DNA of 6,914 bases, taken from contig JAJZEJ010000218.1 of assembly GCA_021828635.1 (NCBI GenBank), positions 1 through 6,914 of the forward strand. The letters are read 5' to 3'. The translations under genes were made by a program, and so were the position numbers. The notes under the pieces are model-generated. The model ran no database searches. It worked only from the letters and a program-made list of their open reading frames with translations, and was not told where the DNA came from. This stretch comes from Chloroflexota bacterium (GTDB lineage Bacteria; Chloroflexota; Ktedonobacteria; Ktedonobacterales; Ktedonobacteraceae). Positions 5,235-6,914 of the stretch are shown here, piece by piece; positions within the stretch are counted from its first letter, which is position 1, and each line of letters starts with the position of its first letter.

Positions 5235-6146
5235 ATGGCTACTTCAATAAAACTCTACACCGAGACTGGCCCGCTTACTCCTGTTGCTCCCTTTGATTTT
5301 CCTCGTTCCCTCAGCTTTATCGAGGAGTTTGTACCGACACGAAGTGAGCAAGCCACAACGTTGCATGAACTTACGAAAGCTGTATTTGTCAATGGGGAGG
5401 TAATAGCATTTCGTCTCACATCCATCGGCACAACCGATGCGCCCGCGCTGGCCTATACCTTGTTTGCGCGAGTTCCTATTACAGAAACGTTACGACAAGC
5501 CGCGCTTGATCGTATTCGCTTCTTTCTCAGTCTTGATGAAGACCTGAAACCATTCTATCAGCTTGCTCGTGATGACGCTGATTTTATGGGGGTTGTACGG
5601 GCGCTATATGGTTTGCATCAGGTCAAGTTTATCACGCCTTTTGAAAATGCTTGCTGGGCTGTACTGACACAACGTAATCCGATACAGGTTGCACGGCAGG
5701 CAAAACAGCGCATGACTGAGACATATGGTAGCAAGATCGAGGTTGATGGCACAACCTACTGGGCGTTTCCTGATGTTGCTCGTTTAGCAACTTGTAGCGA
5801 GGATGATTTAATGATGGTGGTGCGCAATAGACAGAAGGCTGGTTATCTTCTCAATGTGATTAGAGCGTTTAATAGTGTTGATGAGGTGTTTCTGCGTGTC
5901 GGCTCTTTTCAGGAAGTGAAGCAGTTCTTACAGAGTATTAAGGGCTTTGGCAAATGGTCAACACTCTTTGTGCTGATACGTGGTTTGGGACGTGTAGAAG
6001 AGGTAGATTTCGACGACAAGGAGCTACAAAAGGCCGCTTCACATCTCTATGGTCATATGCTGAGTAAAGATGCAATAGAGCAATTGAGTAAACGCTATGC
6101 TGGTTATATGGGCTACTGGATGCATTATCTGCGCGTATGGGCATAG
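5235..6146 (+). CDS. AlkA-like DNA-3-methyladenine glycosylase (HhH-GPD superfamily)
   Basis: This 303-residue protein matches the AlkA pattern. An N-terminal alpha/beta domain begins with PFDFPRSLSFI (19-29). The linker LSLDEDLKPFYQLARDD (98-114) follows, then the helical glycosylase domain from about 130. The helix-hairpin-helix is LQSIKGFGKWST (232-243), followed by LIRGLGRVEEVDFDDKEL (247-264). By alignment with E. coli AlkA, Asp261 is the catalytic acid. Such enzymes flip out alkylated bases such as 3-methyladenine and cut the glycosidic bond, starting base-excision repair. There is no C-terminal iron-sulphur Cys cluster, which excludes an Nth/MutY type. Two motifs deviate: LTQRNPI (144-150) where ILSQQ-like is usual, and YAGYMGYW (288-295) where YRPWRS-like is usual. 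Specificity may therefore differ. GTGAGGAA about 8 bases upstream supports the ATG. The gene appears monocistronic, with a convergent neighbour 48 bp away. Confidence 0.88.
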   Translation: MATSIKLYTETGPLTPVAPFDFPRSLSFIEEFVPTRSEQATTLHELTKAVFVNGEVIAFRLTSIGTTDAPALAYTLFARVPITETLRQAALDRIRFFLSLDEDLKPFYQLARDDADFMGVVRALYGLHQVKFITPFENACWAVLTQRNPIQVARQAKQRMTETYGSKIEVDGTTYWAFPDVARLATCSEDDLMMVVRNRQKAGYLLNVIRAFNSVDEVFLRVGSFQEVKQFLQSIKGFGKWSTLFVLIRGLGRVEEVDFDDKELQKAASHLYGHMLSKDAIEQLSKRYAGYMGYWMHYLRVWA

Positions 6147-6194
6147 TGTATTAATGGTGCTACCTTTCTGCTGAAAAAACATATGATGCTCCTG

Positions 6195-6869
6195 TTAGGT
6201 GTTGAAAAACCTCTCACGCACCTGCCAGATTTCATGAAGATGCCAGAAGGCATGACGGCTGATTGGTTGAAAGAGAAGCACTCCTTTGGTTCTTTGTGAC
6301 CACCATTGTGCAAGTTCCGCAATTTCTAGTGTGACGGCTCCCTCATCAAAGAGCCGCTGAATATTTCTGGAGTCTGGTCGCTCGTTAAGGGTTGCCGGAT
6401 GAATGGTGCGTGCCAGGTCTTGCGTCGTTTTCCCAACCGCATTCCAGTACGCACGCAGGGCGGGCAGGCGAATGGTTTTGCTCAGTTCGAGTACCTCCTC
6501 ATCGCTCATCCCCGTCCCAACGTCTCGACGGTTGAAGCCCAGTTGCTCGAACCACTCATCAAAGACTTGCGCCTTTTCCATGACTAGAAGATTGAAGGTG
6601 ACATCTTCAATACGGGCCATATGCAACAGTAACCAGGCAACAGAGTTTGTGCCTTGACCCGACTTCAGCCTCCATTGCTCGTCCGAAAGGTCTGTCAGGG
6701 CGCTTTGGGCGAGTCCATTGGGGGAGTGAAGTTGGGCATGCTGATCAAGAAATATCTGCAAGGCTGTTGCCAGCTTTGCTGGATCCTCAGAATCGAGGTA
6801 TTGCGACAACTGTTTCTGTCGTTCGTACCACTGAATTTCTTCAATGCGCGTAAGTTGTTGCTCATCCAT
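6195..6869 (-). CDS. DinB-superfamily (DUF664-like) putative metal-binding protein
   Basis: This 224-residue, soluble, all-helical protein has DinB/YfiT-type features. SVAWLLLHMARIEDVTFNLLV (76-96) supplies the first metal-ligand candidate, His83, in the usual W-x3-H context. HAFWHLHEIWQVRERF (206-221) supplies His206 and His210 in the H-x3-H arrangement near the C-terminus, with His212 beside it. Members of this superfamily bind a divalent metal; some are thiol transferases (bacillithiol or mycothiol dependent), but most have no known reaction, so no substrate is assigned. An N-terminal segment of about 45 residues precedes the core bundle, making it longer than the usual 150-180 residues. 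AAAGGA lies 7 bases before the ATG at 6869. It is not related to the DNA polymerase IV also called DinB. Confidence 0.78.
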   Translation of the reverse strand: MDEQQLTRIEEIQWYERQKQLSQYLDSEDPAKLATALQIFLDQHAQLHSPNGLAQSALTDLSDEQWRLKSGQGTNSVAWLLLHMARIEDVTFNLLVMEKAQVFDEWFEQLGFNRRDVGTGMSDEEVLELSKTIRLPALRAYWNAVGKTTQDLARTIHPATLNERPDSRNIQRLFDEGAVTLEIAELAQWWSQRTKGVLLFQPISRHAFWHLHEIWQVRERFFNT

Positions 6870-6914
6870 GCGTTATTCCTTTGTGTTCTTCTTTACCCCA
6901 CAAGAAATACTTTG

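Noticed and set aside
6147..6194. Terminator between the convergent glycosylase and DinB-like genes
   Set aside because: A run of six A/T bases is present at about 6174-6179, but no adjacent stable stem could be drawn on either strand.

Overview
The window is ordinary bacterial chromosome of moderate GC content with compact genes. It holds eight protein-coding genes and several short regulatory-looking inverted repeats. The mix (Lon, an AbrB/Doc toxin-antitoxin pair, a DHA3-type MFS exporter, an SDR, an AlkA-like glycosylase and a DinB-superfamily protein) would suit a large-genome soil bacterium. A Ktedonobacter-like Chloroflexota is my best guess, but this rests on gene style only and is weak inference. 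No rRNA, tRNA, CRISPR array, insertion sequence or phage gene was seen.

Left part (1-2120, all minus strand): the N-terminal 432 codons of Lon protease run off the left edge just past the Walker A motif. lon has its own well-formed promoter at 1347-1375. Upstream of it is a two-gene toxin-antitoxin cassette, with a 71-residue SpoVT/AbrB-type antitoxin (1833-2048) followed 11 bp later by a Doc/Fic-family toxin (1405-1821). The antitoxin has a strong ribosome binding site and an array of GTATA half-sites over its probable promoter. The toxin's Fic loop has Gln where the catalytic His normally stands, which raises doubt about its activity.

Middle part (2121-3866, plus strand): a divergent intergenic region carries a perfect 13+13 bp spaced palindrome over a candidate promoter, and a leader that can form alternative hairpins. 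It precedes an MFS exporter (2284-3513) and a coupled 98-residue monooxygenase-like (ABM-fold) protein (3526-3822). This looks like a small regulated efflux operon. A 17+17 bp AT-rich inverted repeat (3815-3866) separates it from the convergent SDR gene.

Right part (3882-6914): a minus-strand SDR oxidoreductase (3882-4748) has two insertions relative to classical SDRs and seems GC-richer than its neighbours. Next is a 486-bp region without a convincing gene, then a plus-strand AlkA-like HhH-GPD DNA glycosylase (5235-6146). A convergent minus-strand DinB/DUF664-like putative metal-binding protein (6195-6869) closes the window.

No single large novel system is evident. The best leads are the Doc-like toxin with the altered catalytic residue and the palindrome-controlled MFS/ABM operon.
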